This document shows positions 16,001-24,460 of a stretch of DNA of 64,000 nucleotides, one piece after another. Source of the DNA: Pseudorhodoferax sp965279475 (lineage in GTDB: Bacteria; Pseudomonadota; Gammaproteobacteria; Burkholderiales; Burkholderiaceae_C); assembly GCA_965279475.1 (NCBI GenBank), contig CBDIIA010000003.1, positions 62,001 to 126,000 of the forward strand, read 5' to 3'. The notes under the pieces are model-generated. The model saw only the letters and a program-made list of their open reading frames with translations. It did not search any database and was not told where the DNA came from. Each line of letters starts with the position of its first letter. Position 1 is the first letter of the stretch. The translations under genes were made by a program, and so were the position numbers.

Positions 16001-18272
16001 GGGGCTCACAGTGGATGTGGGGCGGCAGCTCCTGCAGGGGCCGGTTGCTGAAGACGAAGATCTCGGCCCGTTCGGGGTCGTGGTTCGCCAGCACGCGGCG
16101 CAGCAGCTTCTGGTGCAACTGCCCAGCGATGTAGGCGATGCGCGGCCGGGTGCCGTGTCGGCGCGGCAGATCCGGTCGGCCCGCCTGCTGCAGGCCGACC
16201 CGCAGCTTCATGGCCCGGTACCAGTCCCGTGCAGACAGCGCCAGGTCCTCGGGCTGCGAACTCTCGGACAAGGACGCCGCGTAGAGTGCGGCGGTCGCGA
16301 TCCACGGGTCCAGCGGGAAGTCCTGCGCGGCGGCACTGGCCAGGCGGCCCAGCGTGGCATGGCCGTGGCGCACGCAGGCGTCGGCCAGGCCGTCGCGCAA
16401 GGCTGGCTGCCGCTGCGGGACGGGCAACAGGGCCAATGCAGCACGTGCGCCGACCGCGCCGAGCCCGACCAGGCGCACCAGCAGCCGTGTCGCTTCACCG
16501 GCCAGAGCCGGGTCGGACACGAGCCGGCGGCACAGGGCCAGTGCGCGGGCATGGCCCTCCGGCACCTGGTAGCAGCCCTCGGTCAGCAGCCTGGCCTGCA
16601 GCAGCAGGCCTGCGGGCCGGTCCGGCCACCGCTGCAGCAGGCTGTCGACCGTGGCGAGACCTTGCACCACATGGCCTGCACGCAGCCGCGTCTCGGCCAG
16701 TTCCTGCAGGCATACGGGGTTGTCCGGGGCCAGTTCGCAGGCGCGCAGAAACGCCAGCTGGGCCTGGCCGTAACGGTGCTGGGCGATCAGGACCCAGCCG
16801 AACTGCCGCAGGCTGTCGACGCGTGCCGGCTCGAACTGCAGGGCGGTCTCGATCGCCGCCTCGGCTTCGCCCAGCCGATGCTGTCGGTAGCGTACCTGCG
16901 ACAGCGCACGCCAGGCCTCCACACTTTGCGGATCCTGCGCGACGGCGCGCTCCGCATGCCCGGCTGCCGCCGGCAGATCGCCTGCCGCCGCGAACACGAA
17001 GGCTGCCTGCACCTTGGCGACCTGGTCGTCCGGCACGCATTGCAGCAGACGTTGCACGGTATTCACGGCCGCATTGGTGTCCGCGAGCTCCATCGCGGTC
17101 CATGTCAGCATGCGCAAGGCTTCGACGTTGCCTGCATCGTGCCGCAGGGCGCGCCCGAGCGTGCGCCGGGCCAGCGGTTTGCGGCCGCGCTGCGTATGGG
17201 CCACCGCCAGCAGCCGCCAGGCGTCTGCATGGTCCGGCGCACCGCGCAGGCGTTTGTGCAGCAGGCGCCTTGCCTCGTCGGTGCGCCCGAGGTCGAGCAA
17301 CACCTGCGTCATCAGGTCCTGCGCGGCTTGCGAGCCCGGGTCGTGTGCCAGCACCTGCTGCAGCAGCCACAGGGCGTCGGTCGGCCGGTTCCATTGCGCC
17401 TGCAGCGCTGCGCGGCGCAGCAGCGCATCGCTGCGGGTCAGATCGCGTTGCTGGACTTCGGCGAAGCTCGCGTCCGCTGCGCGCAGATCGCCCGCCTGCT
17501 GTTGCAGCACGCCCAGCAGGTGCCAGGCGGCGGCGTTGTCGGAATAGGCTTCGGCCTGCGTGCGGGCCATGGCGATCGCGCGCGTCTGGTTCCCCTGGTT
17601 CCATTCGCAGAAAGCCATGGCGGTCAGCAGTTCCGGGTCGGTCGGATGCCGCTCCAATCCTTGTGCAAGCGAGTCGCCCGCCAGGCCTGGCGCGCCAAGC
17701 GCCGTCTGGCACTGCGCGCGGTGCAGGTGCAGCCGGACCTGCTCCGGCGCGTCCCAGGCGAACGCTGCGATGGCCTCGTCGTAGAGCGGGACCGCTTCCG
17801 CGACCTGGCCCAGCGCTTGCCGCAGCCATCCCGCCTGCAGCAGCCGCTCAGGCCTGCGCGCTGCCAGCAGCGCCCGCTGTGCCCAGCCGAGGGCCTCGAG
17901 CAACTGGCCCAGGTCGTGCAGCACCCAGGCCAGCGTGAACGCCGCTTCGTCGAGATGGGGGTTCAAGTGGCAGGCGTGGCGCAGCGAGGCGGCGGCCTGA
18001 GCCGTGGCACCCTGTCGCTGGGCCAGCAGGCCCAGGTACCAGTGCACGACCGCGTGGTCGGCTGTGCGCGTGCAGGCGGCCTGCAGAACCGCCTGCGCTT
18101 CGGCCAACTGCCCTGCTTCGAGCAAGAAGTAACCCAGCGCCGCATCGGCCTGGGGCGCTCGGGTGGCGGCGCTGGCCTCGCGCGCCAGTCGCAGGGCCTC
18201 GGCCTTGTCGCCGGCATCGAAGCGCTTCCAGGCGCGGGCGAGAGGGTCGCCGGCGTTCGCCGCGGTGTCCAT
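13071..18272 (-). CDS. Giant TPR / OGT-like / GT2 / GT4 multi-domain glycosyltransferase
   Basis: From ATG 18272 the protein is 1733 residues; a TTG at 18278 overlapping the previous stop is an alternative. Residues 1 to about 640 are consecutive TPR repeats. About 710-1080 resemble the catalytic part of SPINDLY/OGT-type GT41: RPRIAYIAGQLHQKLLRR, LQIGWLGCWGPAG, VTFGVTARGLRLNQASL and LDTFPGNGGLSLLDPLWMGV. About 1095-1350 form a GT2 domain: DLSVIVVLYNQAG, FETIIVDNASSDET, LVFVNSDA and YYEDTDFCLRVWNAGF. About 1360-1733 form a GT4-like domain, with FIAPVRFAGGVPAKVIEAAA near the donor site. Cytosolic, with no signal peptide or membrane helix. Three different transferase folds on one TPR scaffold suggest stepwise glycan assembly on a protein or lipid acceptor; the acceptor is unknown. 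Confidence 0.85.
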   Translation of the reverse strand: MDTAANAGDPLARAWKRFDAGDKAEALRLAREASAATRAPQADAALGYFLLEAGQLAEAQAVLQAACTRTADHAVVHWYLGLLAQRQGATAQAAASLRHACHLNPHLDEAAFTLAWVLHDLGQLLEALGWAQRALLAARRPERLLQAGWLRQALGQVAEAVPLYDEAIAAFAWDAPEQVRLHLHRAQCQTALGAPGLAGDSLAQGLERHPTDPELLTAMAFCEWNQGNQTRAIAMARTQAEAYSDNAAAWHLLGVLQQQAGDLRAADASFAEVQQRDLTRSDALLRRAALQAQWNRPTDALWLLQQVLAHDPGSQAAQDLMTQVLLDLGRTDEARRLLHKRLRGAPDHADAWRLLAVAHTQRGRKPLARRTLGRALRHDAGNVEALRMLTWTAMELADTNAAVNTVQRLLQCVPDDQVAKVQAAFVFAAAGDLPAAAGHAERAVAQDPQSVEAWRALSQVRYRQHRLGEAEAAIETALQFEPARVDSLRQFGWVLIAQHRYGQAQLAFLRACELAPDNPVCLQELAETRLRAGHVVQGLATVDSLLQRWPDRPAGLLLQARLLTEGCYQVPEGHARALALCRRLVSDPALAGEATRLLVRLVGLGAVGARAALALLPVPQRQPALRDGLADACVRHGHATLGRLASAAAQDFPLDPWIATAALYAASLSESSQPEDLALSARDWYRAMKLRVGLQQAGRPDLPRRHGTRPRIAYIAGQLHQKLLRRVLANHDPERAEIFVFSNRPLQELPPHIHCEPLVLETLATSCSANLIDVVIDAGGLHPFEGQLGLLEAYARRLAPLQIGWLGCWGPAGGLFDVVLSDATAIPVAHERHHEESVWRLEGGQWCWDPPDHAPELVPPPARSNGFVTFGVTARGLRLNQASLQAWAQAVVATPRSQLRFIGLVADDWPQRAHILATLQSHGVAASRVAFDPQRSYEGLLRWFQQIDLVLDTFPGNGGLSLLDPLWMGVPVVSVSGDWAGARQGLSILSALGHAEWVADSADTFVETAVALACDLEALTRHRADLRTCLQASPLTDGRRVARQIEDACGGFVDRWAADETGADPKQRVKAQARRALLAWLDRRTHLDLPAPAAHAAPDLSVIVVLYNQAGLSRRTLQALADQRGPSFETIIVDNASSDETAALLQRVRGARTVSNPTNLGFLLAANQAAALAKGRHLVFVNSDAMVQQGALAAACARLDAEPAIGALGGRIVLTSGGLQEAGNRIFRDGTTLGIGRGEDPFCPAAMASRATDYVSGVFLAVPTPLWRMLGGFDESFAPAYYEDTDFCLRVWNAGFRVVVDPAILVEHLEWGSAAHDEAPRQMRENRQRFEARHGAWLRGQPRPTAQPLDGDRWRSPEDHPRRPRILVIDNEVPHMVKGGGLPRARLMLQALRDWPVTLFPLWTADDDWREVYASLPPSIEVMLGHGMGRLEAFLEQRRGLYDVLLVSRPPNLRALQPLRARRPELFAGMRLVYDAEALFALREIAEAAVKGRPLSRPAAQTRLANELALARGAEQVLVVSERDATCFRAAGHRVTILSHAIVARRTAPGLSRRSGMLFVGALHPDTPNEDGLVWFIEQVMPLLRALLPQPPALSVVGINRSNRVGALAGPDIRLLGPQDRLEPLYDSARVFIAPVRFAGGVPAKVIEAAAQGVPVVASALLVRQLGWQEGLDIQGARDAAAFARGVARLLRDDALWRRQQQAAWDHNAARYDPERFGDLLRHALAAPSEPPR

Positions 18273-18274
18273 GT

Positions 18275-20119
18275 TCAAGCGGCTGGGGCTTCGGGTCTCG
18301 TGCCGACCACGGTGAACATCGCCACCTCGCGGTGTTCGGCGGGCTGCTTCTGGTTGTGGAACAGCACCTTCAGTTCAGTGAACCCGAGCAGGCCCAGCGC
18401 CGAGAGGAAGAATTCCGGCGTGAACTGCCACCAGGTATGGACCTGCCCGGCGTCGGTATGCGGCTGCAGCAGGCACAGCGGCCGCTTTTCGAGCGACGCA
18501 TCGTAGCCCTCGGTCACGACGATGGTGCGGCGGGTCTTCGCGGCCACACTGTGCAACAGGTCGAACGGCCTGCGGCAATGCATCAGCACGGCGGTGAGCA
18601 CGCCGATGTCGAATGGCCCGAAGCCTGGTGGCAGTGCATAAGGGTCGGCTTCGACCATCTCGACCCTGGAGCGCTTCTCGTGGTGCAGATACCAGAACGA
18701 GTTGCGGACCTGCTCGATGCGTCCGGTGAATTCGCTGCGCCACGTGTCGGTATCGAAACCTTCGAACGGCACGATATCCCACAGATGCGCCATGGGCGGC
18801 TCGACACAGGTGACGGTGGCGCCAGCCTTCTCCATGTGGAACGAAAGAAAACCACTGGCCGGCCCGATCTCCAGTACCGAGCGCCCGGCGAAGTCCACGT
18901 CGCCCAGGTAGTGTGACGGATCCGGCCGCAGGTCCCATTCACCGACCACCTCGCGGCCATCGGCCAGCGTGCATGAATGGTAGAAGCCACAGTCTTCCAG
19001 GCGCGGCGCGCGCGGTGCCACGCGCTGCCAGGTTGCTGTGGCCTCGGGCGGGGCAGGGTCATGCGTGGCTATTTCCACCGCTTCCATCGACCGGCTGGCG
19101 TGCATCGTCAACAGCCCGAGCAGTTGCGCCACCACCAGCGGCGTGGATGCCACATGCGTGATCGCCTGGTGCCGGGCCGCATCGCGCTCAGCGCTGGCCA
19201 TGGGATCGTGCAGCCGCCGCAATGCCTGCGCCCACTCGGCCACCGGGGCGTGGATGTCCAGCACCATGCCGCCGGCCCCTACCAGCTGCGGCAGCGCGCC
19301 GCGCCGGCTGGCCAGCACCGGCAAGCCGTTGAGCTGGGCTTCGACCACGGTGCGGCCGAACGATTCCTCCCAGACCGATGGCATCAGCAGCACACGCGAC
19401 CGGCCATACACCTCGCGCATGTCCTCGCTCGGGCCATGCCATTCGATGTTGCCGAGCCGTGCGGCCCTGGCCTGGCAGTAGGCGCGCCAGTGGGGATCGA
19501 TGCTCCAGCTCTCCATCACCAGGAACGGCAGCTCGGGACAGGCGGCCGCCAGGGCGAACATCATCTCGACGCCCTTGATCGGGGTCGGGTTCACGAACAG
19601 CACCTTGTCGCCGCCTGCATCGGCGACATAGGTTTCTGGAGCGACTACCGGTGGCACCACGTGGCAGTCGATGCCATAGAGCGCGCGCCAGCGGTCCGCG
19701 GTGAAGGCCGAATTGGCCAGGTACAGGAGGGATGGATCGGCCACCAGGTTGCCTGCCAGCTGGTGGGTCTCGACGTTGTGCAGGTATACGGCCGTGGGGC
19801 GCCCTGTGGCCAGGCTGGCGATCACCATCGGCGCCAGCGCGGTGCCGCTCTGCACCACGATGGCATCCGCGCCCCAGGCGGCAGCGGCCATCGGCAATGC
19901 CTGGTCCGGCGACGCGGTGCGCAGCACCAGGTAGCCGAGGCTGTCGTCGCCGGTGGCCGGCCTGTCGGGACCATCGCCGCCGTCGATCGGCCGGCCGCAC
20001 AGCACGGCGGCTTCTGCGCCGATGTCGCGGATCGCGCGGCACAGGTCATGGGTGGTCGTCTGCAGGCCTCCCGTGACGTCGGGCAGATGCGGGTAGTTGG
20101 AGACGAAGAGGACACGCAT
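18275..20119 (-). CDS. GT4 glycosyltransferase fused to SAM methyltransferase
   Basis: The 614-residue protein starts MRVLFVSNYPHLPDVTGGLQ, a classic GT-B/GT4 N-terminus. It continues with VLFVNPTPIKGVEMM, WHGPSEDMREVYGRSRVLLM and PSVWEESFGRTVVEAQLNGL (the donor-sugar E-x7-E region, residues about 250-270). From about residue 390 a methyltransferase domain follows: SVLEIGPASGFLSFHMEKAG near 411, VTCVEPPMAHLWDI, and FGPFDIGVLTAVLMHCRRPF. One chain could therefore transfer a sugar and methylate it or its neighbour, as in chain-capping reactions. It is first in a coupled three-gene unit with the giant transferase and the TPR-methyltransferase. Confidence 0.85.
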   Translation of the reverse strand: MRVLFVSNYPHLPDVTGGLQTTTHDLCRAIRDIGAEAAVLCGRPIDGGDGPDRPATGDDSLGYLVLRTASPDQALPMAAAAWGADAIVVQSGTALAPMVIASLATGRPTAVYLHNVETHQLAGNLVADPSLLYLANSAFTADRWRALYGIDCHVVPPVVAPETYVADAGGDKVLFVNPTPIKGVEMMFALAAACPELPFLVMESWSIDPHWRAYCQARAARLGNIEWHGPSEDMREVYGRSRVLLMPSVWEESFGRTVVEAQLNGLPVLASRRGALPQLVGAGGMVLDIHAPVAEWAQALRRLHDPMASAERDAARHQAITHVASTPLVVAQLLGLLTMHASRSMEAVEIATHDPAPPEATATWQRVAPRAPRLEDCGFYHSCTLADGREVVGEWDLRPDPSHYLGDVDFAGRSVLEIGPASGFLSFHMEKAGATVTCVEPPMAHLWDIVPFEGFDTDTWRSEFTGRIEQVRNSFWYLHHEKRSRVEMVEADPYALPPGFGPFDIGVLTAVLMHCRRPFDLLHSVAAKTRRTIVVTEGYDASLEKRPLCLLQPHTDAGQVHTWWQFTPEFFLSALGLLGFTELKVLFHNQKQPAEHREVAMFTVVGTRPEAPAA

Positions 20120-20181
20120 GGATCACACGACCCTTGGCAAGGCAAAGCATGGCGGCAGGGGCACTGCGGCCCTCTGCGGGA

Positions 20182-21033
20182 TCAGGACTGGTTCGGTGTC
20201 TGGCCGGAGCCGAGGATGGTCCGCACCGTCTGCGATGGATTGGTGGCCAGGGTGGTGTCGACCACATTCTTCAGCCGGTCGTTGGCCAGCGTGTCGCCTG
20301 GGCTGAGGCCTCCACCAGGCGCATTGCCGGTGCTCAGCAATTGGCCTGGGGGCGCCCCCCCGGGCTGCTGTGTCCCGCCGGCGGTCTGCTGCAGGCCAAG
20401 CTGGCTTTCCAGTCGCCGCAACGCGCTGTTGAAGTCAGTCGTCGACGTGCGTTGCGGCGTCGGGCTTCCGGCGCCCAAGGTGATGTCGAAGCCTGACCGG
20501 GTGATGGTCTGGGTGTTGCCGTTGTTGTCGGTCGCCCGCATCGATTGGCCGAACAGATAGATCGCCCTGGTTTGATGCTGCTGTGCGTCCACCACCGTGA
20601 TGCCACCCAGGATCTCGACCTTGCCGTGGGGTGTTGTGACCAAGGTCGCCGTGGTCTTGCTGATCTGGCCGCCAACGACACGGACGATGCCCTTGGCGAG
20701 ACCGAGCCGGATCTGTCCCTGCCGGGTGGCGGGGTCGAAGCTGAACGCGTCGATCGTCAACTCGGAGTCGGGCCCCAGCGTCACGGCCGACTGGTCCATG
20801 AACAGCAGATGCAGTACGCCCTTGGCATCCGTGCGCAGGCGCTGGCCGGGCACGACGTCGCTGCCGACGAGCATGGTCTGGCCGTTGCCGGTGACCGAAC
20901 TGTTGGGCGCCACGGCCGTGATGGTGCCCGCTCTCGGCGCGGTGTTGGCGGCGGTCTGCGCGACTGCCGCCGGCAGCGTGACGCTCGTCAATGCGGCGGC
21001 GAGCCACCAGTCCTTGGAAATCGGCGGGCTCAT
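20182..21033 (-). CDS. FecR-domain secreted protein
   Basis: The 283-residue protein has a signal peptide (WWLAAALTSVTLPAAVAQTA). A FecR-like beta domain follows: AGTITAVAPNSSVTGNGQTM, GQRLRTDAKGVLHLLFMDQS, AVTLGPDSELTIDAFSFDP, GIVRVVGGQISKTTATLVTT and PHGKVEILGGITVVDA. The C-terminal 100 residues are low-complexity, rich in Gly, Pro and Gln. There is no sigma-factor gene next to it, so it is not the FecR of an iron-signalling trio; secreted FecR-domain proteins of this kind accompany surface or adhesin export. A strong AGGAG lies 6 bases before the ATG. Confidence 0.8.
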   Translation of the reverse strand: MSPPISKDWWLAAALTSVTLPAAVAQTAANTAPRAGTITAVAPNSSVTGNGQTMLVGSDVVPGQRLRTDAKGVLHLLFMDQSAVTLGPDSELTIDAFSFDPATRQGQIRLGLAKGIVRVVGGQISKTTATLVTTPHGKVEILGGITVVDAQQHQTRAIYLFGQSMRATDNNGNTQTITRSGFDITLGAGSPTPQRTSTTDFNSALRRLESQLGLQQTAGGTQQPGGAPPGQLLSTGNAPGGGLSPGDTLANDRLKNVVDTTLATNPSQTVRTILGSGQTPNQS

Positions 21034-21039
21034 CTCGGG

Positions 21040-21044
21040 CTCCT
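21040..21044 (-). promoter_or_regulatory. Ribosome binding site of FecR-domain gene
   Basis: On the minus strand AGGAG lies 6 bases before the ATG at 21033, in the context AGGAGCCCGAGATG. The same AGGAGCCCGA precedes the TTG start of the neighbouring outer-membrane protein gene (22482-22487). Confidence 0.7.
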
Positions 21045-21092
21045 AGGGCAATCGGTCGGGGTCATGGAATCGACAGGGCAGGCGGGCATCGT

Positions 21093-22475
21093 TCAGAACC
21101 GGTAGGCCAGCGCACCGTAGAGCGACGTGTTCTTGTTGCGGAAGTTGGGCAGGTTTGCGCTGGTCTTCAGGTGCTCCAGCTGGAGCAGCACCGACCAGGC
21201 GGCCGACAGCGGCACGGTCTGGCCGATGCCGACGCGCCACTCGGTATCCCTGCGGTCCTTCTGCGGGTCGACCGCAGGATCGGCTGCATCGTAGTTGCGC
21301 CGCAGCACGCTGCCCCAGGCCGAGGTGGTCCACAAGGCGCCATCCTTCAGCGGGCTGGCGTAGCTGGCCGAATAGAGGATGCGCGCTTCCTGGCTGTCGT
21401 AGTCGTAGATGGCGCGGTCGGTGCGGTGAACGCGCGCACGCAGTTCGCCGCTCAGCACCTGGCCGGGGGCGAGTTCGCGCGTCAGGCGCACGCGCAGGCT
21501 GTTGTCCGGGCCACCGAGCCGGTCCGCATCGGGCACGTCGATACGGTTGTTGTAGCGGTAGCTGCGGTATTCGTAGCCGGCCTCCACCGCAGTGCGTTCG
21601 TCGATGCGGTATTCCGCGTCCAGGCCCAGGCCATGGTTGCTCAGGTACTGGTGCCCCTGCGCGGTCAGCGTCGCGGCAATCAGATGGGGCCGGATCGAGA
21701 AGCCAGGCGCGGTCGACGCCATCGGCTTGAACCGGACCCCGCTGGTCACCTCGACCAGCGCCAGATCGTACGGTGTCACCTGGTTGGCCTGCAAGCTCGT
21801 GCCCTTGGAGGAGCGGTAGTCGATGACTTGCGCCACCAGAGAACTGACGACGGCCGCATCGTTCTGCAGGCCCAGGTCGTAGCGATGGTCCAGGCGCAGC
21901 GTCACCTGGCCATCGTTGTCGGATTTCGGCTTGTAGGCATCCGCCACCGGCACGGGAAGGCCGCCGGCCAGCACCGTATCGCGGTCGCTGCGAATGGCCG
22001 GGTTGCTCTGGTGCCGCAAGCCCAGCACCACCAGGCCGTCGAGCCGCGACACCTGGGTGCGTTTGGCCACGTCGCGCAACAGGGCCTGCGCCTGGCTGCG
22101 GAACTCGCCTTGCAGCCGCTGGTCGTCCAGCGCGCGGCGCAGCAGGGCTTCGGACATGCTGTAGGAGCCGAGCCTGTAGTACAGCACCGCGAGCTCCAGC
22201 CGGATCGTGGCCGGTGCGTTCGGGTCCAGCAGCAGGCGCTCGAGCGCGGCGATGCCGCCTTCGTAGTTGCCCGCCTGCACCAGTGCCTGGGCATACCGGG
22301 CACCGGCTCCGGCGTCGCCCGGCGCCTGCATGACCTGGCGAAAGGCGTCGTCCACCTGCCGTTCCAACGCCGGGTTGGATGCGGTTTGCGCCAGTGCCGC
22401 CGTGCAGGCGGTCCCCAGTGCGGCAACGACCCAGGATTTCGACCGGGGAAGTCCAATGTCCAGCAATCGCCTCAA
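21093..22475 (-). CDS. TPR plus beta-barrel outer-membrane protein (SLAM-like)
   Basis: From a TTG start at 22475 the protein is 460 residues. It has a signal peptide (SWVVAALGTACTAALAQTA), a TPR-like helical part (residues about 30-140: ALERQVDDAF..., LALLERLLLDP-like repeats, LELAVLYYRLGSYSMSEALL) and a long C-terminal region of alternating strands ending in LYGALAYRF. The terminal Phe is the outer-membrane barrel assembly signal. The layout resembles surface lipoprotein assembly modifier (SLAM/DUF560) proteins, which help move proteins to the cell surface; homology to true SLAM should be treated as tentative. It is 59 bases upstream of the FecR-domain gene on the same strand, probably one operon. 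Confidence 0.7.
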   Translation of the reverse strand: MRRLLDIGLPRSKSWVVAALGTACTAALAQTASNPALERQVDDAFRQVMQAPGDAGAGARYAQALVQAGNYEGGIAALERLLLDPNAPATIRLELAVLYYRLGSYSMSEALLRRALDDQRLQGEFRSQAQALLRDVAKRTQVSRLDGLVVLGLRHQSNPAIRSDRDTVLAGGLPVPVADAYKPKSDNDGQVTLRLDHRYDLGLQNDAAVVSSLVAQVIDYRSSKGTSLQANQVTPYDLALVEVTSGVRFKPMASTAPGFSIRPHLIAATLTAQGHQYLSNHGLGLDAEYRIDERTAVEAGYEYRSYRYNNRIDVPDADRLGGPDNSLRVRLTRELAPGQVLSGELRARVHRTDRAIYDYDSQEARILYSASYASPLKDGALWTTSAWGSVLRRNYDAADPAVDPQKDRRDTEWRVGIGQTVPLSAAWSVLLQLEHLKTSANLPNFRNKNTSLYGALAYRF

Positions 22476-22481
22476 TTCGGG

Positions 22482-22487
22482 CTCCTC
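22482..22487 (-). promoter_or_regulatory. Ribosome binding site deciding a TTG start
   Basis: GAGGAG lies 6 bases before a TTG at 22475 on the minus strand. The open frame continues upstream to 22688, but only this TTG has a ribosome site and places a normal signal peptide at the N-terminus. On the same strand, TATATT near 22520 could be the -10 box of its promoter. Confidence 0.6.
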
Positions 22488-22617
22488 AAGTCGGGGGCAA
22501 TGGTGAATGGTGCGGTCGAATATAACCAGATTGTGAGCATATTCATCGATGCGCGTGGTCGTTTTACGACGTGCAGCTACTAAGTGTTGCAGTCTCGCGC
22601 AGGACTGGAGCGTCGGC

Positions 22618-24273
22618 TCACGGCCTCGAGGCATCGACGCAGAGCCGCACGCTGGCCGACGTGAACAACGGCCGGGCGCAACCGTCAACGGAACCGATGC
22701 GGGGGTAGATGGAGAAGCGGATCAGGCGCTGCTGCCAGAGCAGTGCCGTCTGGTCCTGCGCCACGTTCGCCGGCACGATGCGCACCGCATCGCCCTGGGC
22801 CGCGACTTCCCGCAGTACGCGGTCCATGGCCTGCTCGACCGCAGCCGTGGTGCGCAGGGTGGCCACCACCGAGCTGCCGCTGGCCAGGCAGCCCACCGCC
22901 AGCAGCAGCCATCCGGCCACGGCGGTCGAACGCACCAGCCCGCGTGCGGCAGCATGGGGGCGCCCCACGAGCGGCAAGACCACCACCAGCCAGAACGGCG
23001 CGACCAGCCGGACCCACCAGGACACCGGGAACAGCAGGGCCGCGACGAATACCACGGCGGTCCAGTAGGGCCCCAGCCATGCCGCGTCCCGGCTCGGTAT
23101 CTGGCGCATGCGCCAGGCGAGGCTGGCGCCGATCAGCAGCGCCCCCAGGAACAAAAGGCCGAAGCCGGGACCGAAGCCGCCGATGCTGATGTCCAGCAGA
23201 TGCACGGGCGCCGCGAACAGCGATGCTCCGGGCCATTCCAGGCTGGCCACATCCGGGGCGACCGGGTTGCTGCTGCGCCCGAACAGCAGATAGGCCATGC
23301 GTGTCGCCGGGCCAGCTTCCACCAGGTTCTGTGGTCCCTCGACCACGCTCAGGTCCGCGCCGAAGACCTTGCCGGTCTCCCATGGAACGGTGACATAGGG
23401 GGTCCATCCCACGACCAGCGTGGCCGCGGCTGCCGCTGCGATCAGCGGAACGTGCAGGCTGCGTCCCTGCAGCCAGGCCTGCAGCACGGTGGCCGCGGCG
23501 ATGGCGCCGGCCCAGTACAGACCGGTGATCTTGGTATTCGCCAGCAACACGAAGGCGCAGCCAGCCACGACCAGGCCCGCGCGGCGATGCCGGCTGGACA
23601 GCAGCACCGCGCCGGCGATGGCGCAGACCGCCAGCGAGTACACCGGGCCGTCGAGTTCGAAGCTGGACAGTTGCGTCAGCAGCACGGGGTTGGCCTGCGC
23701 CAGCACGGCCGCCACCGCCACCGCAGGCGTCCACGCGCCACGCAGGATGCGCAGTGCAACGGCCATCAACGGCGCACTGGCAAAAGCCAGCAGCCATGCA
23801 GGCGCCTTGCCTTCCTCGAAGCCGGACGTCACGTGGATCGCCAGGCCTTGCAGCGTCCACAAGCCGTTCGGATAGATGTCGCCAAAAGGGAAGATGGGGC
23901 GCTGGAACAGAGGGTTGACGCCGTCGGCCATCGCTACCGCATTCGGGAAGTGGATGGCCTGCCCGTCGTAGGAGATGTCCATGCTCGAGGATGCGAGCCA
24001 GATGGCAGCGCAGCACAGCAGACCGAACGACACCAGCGAGGCCAGCAGCAGGCGCGGCGATGGACGCAGGCTGAACACGACCCACGCGCCGGCCGTGAGC
24101 AGCGCGGCAGCGGCGCTCGCCAGCGGGGCCGCCACGTGGGCAAAACGCAGCAGGCCCGTGACGAGCAGGTAGGAGAAGAAGAAGCCCAGCGGCCACAGCC
24201 CCAGGCTCAGCAGGAAATCTTCGAGACGTTCAAGGCGAGGGGGGAGAGATCGGGGCGGCAAAATCGGGCACAT
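22618..24273 (-). CDS. Polytopic membrane protein, GT39/ArnT-like glycosyltransferase candidate
   Basis: From ATG 24273 the protein is 551 residues with about ten to twelve hydrophobic helices. After the second helix a periplasmic loop carries SSSMDISYDGQAIHFPNAVA, where the acidic residues sit as in GT-C type glycosyltransferases. It ends in a soluble periplasmic C-terminus (VRIVPANVAQDQTALLWQQR). No sequence motif proves catalysis. By analogy with GT-C enzymes it could transfer a sugar from a lipid carrier at the outer face of the inner membrane. It is divergent from the next gene. Confidence 0.55.
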   Translation of the reverse strand: MCPILPPRSLPPRLERLEDFLLSLGLWPLGFFFSYLLVTGLLRFAHVAAPLASAAAALLTAGAWVVFSLRPSPRLLLASLVSFGLLCCAAIWLASSSMDISYDGQAIHFPNAVAMADGVNPLFQRPIFPFGDIYPNGLWTLQGLAIHVTSGFEEGKAPAWLLAFASAPLMAVALRILRGAWTPAVAVAAVLAQANPVLLTQLSSFELDGPVYSLAVCAIAGAVLLSSRHRRAGLVVAGCAFVLLANTKITGLYWAGAIAAATVLQAWLQGRSLHVPLIAAAAAATLVVGWTPYVTVPWETGKVFGADLSVVEGPQNLVEAGPATRMAYLLFGRSSNPVAPDVASLEWPGASLFAAPVHLLDISIGGFGPGFGLLFLGALLIGASLAWRMRQIPSRDAAWLGPYWTAVVFVAALLFPVSWWVRLVAPFWLVVVLPLVGRPHAAARGLVRSTAVAGWLLLAVGCLASGSSVVATLRTTAAVEQAMDRVLREVAAQGDAVRIVPANVAQDQTALLWQQRLIRFSIYPRIGSVDGCARPLFTSASVRLCVDASRP

Positions 24274-24460
24274 GGAAACTCGAAAACAATGGGGCGGCTG
24301 GTCCTGGTGCCAGGTTGAAACAGGCGGATGCGTACGCCGCGCCGCCGGCTGGACTTCTGCGCCCGACACCTCGCAAGAGCGCAGGTGAATATACACAAGC
24401 AGGCCCCCATGCCCCGGGTGCGCCGCACGACCCACCTCCCCCGCTGTGCCGCCGTACACC

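Noticed and set aside
14148..18506. Long plus-strand open frame (over 1400 codons) opposite the giant glycosyltransferase
   Set aside because: It is the antisense shadow of a GC-rich gene: composition is dominated by Arg, Gln, His, Ala and Gly with no domain, and it runs across two real genes on the other strand.
20182..21033. Iron-siderophore FecIRA signalling system
   Set aside because: No ECF sigma gene or TonB receptor is adjacent, and the protein has a cleavable signal peptide and no membrane-spanning anti-sigma part.
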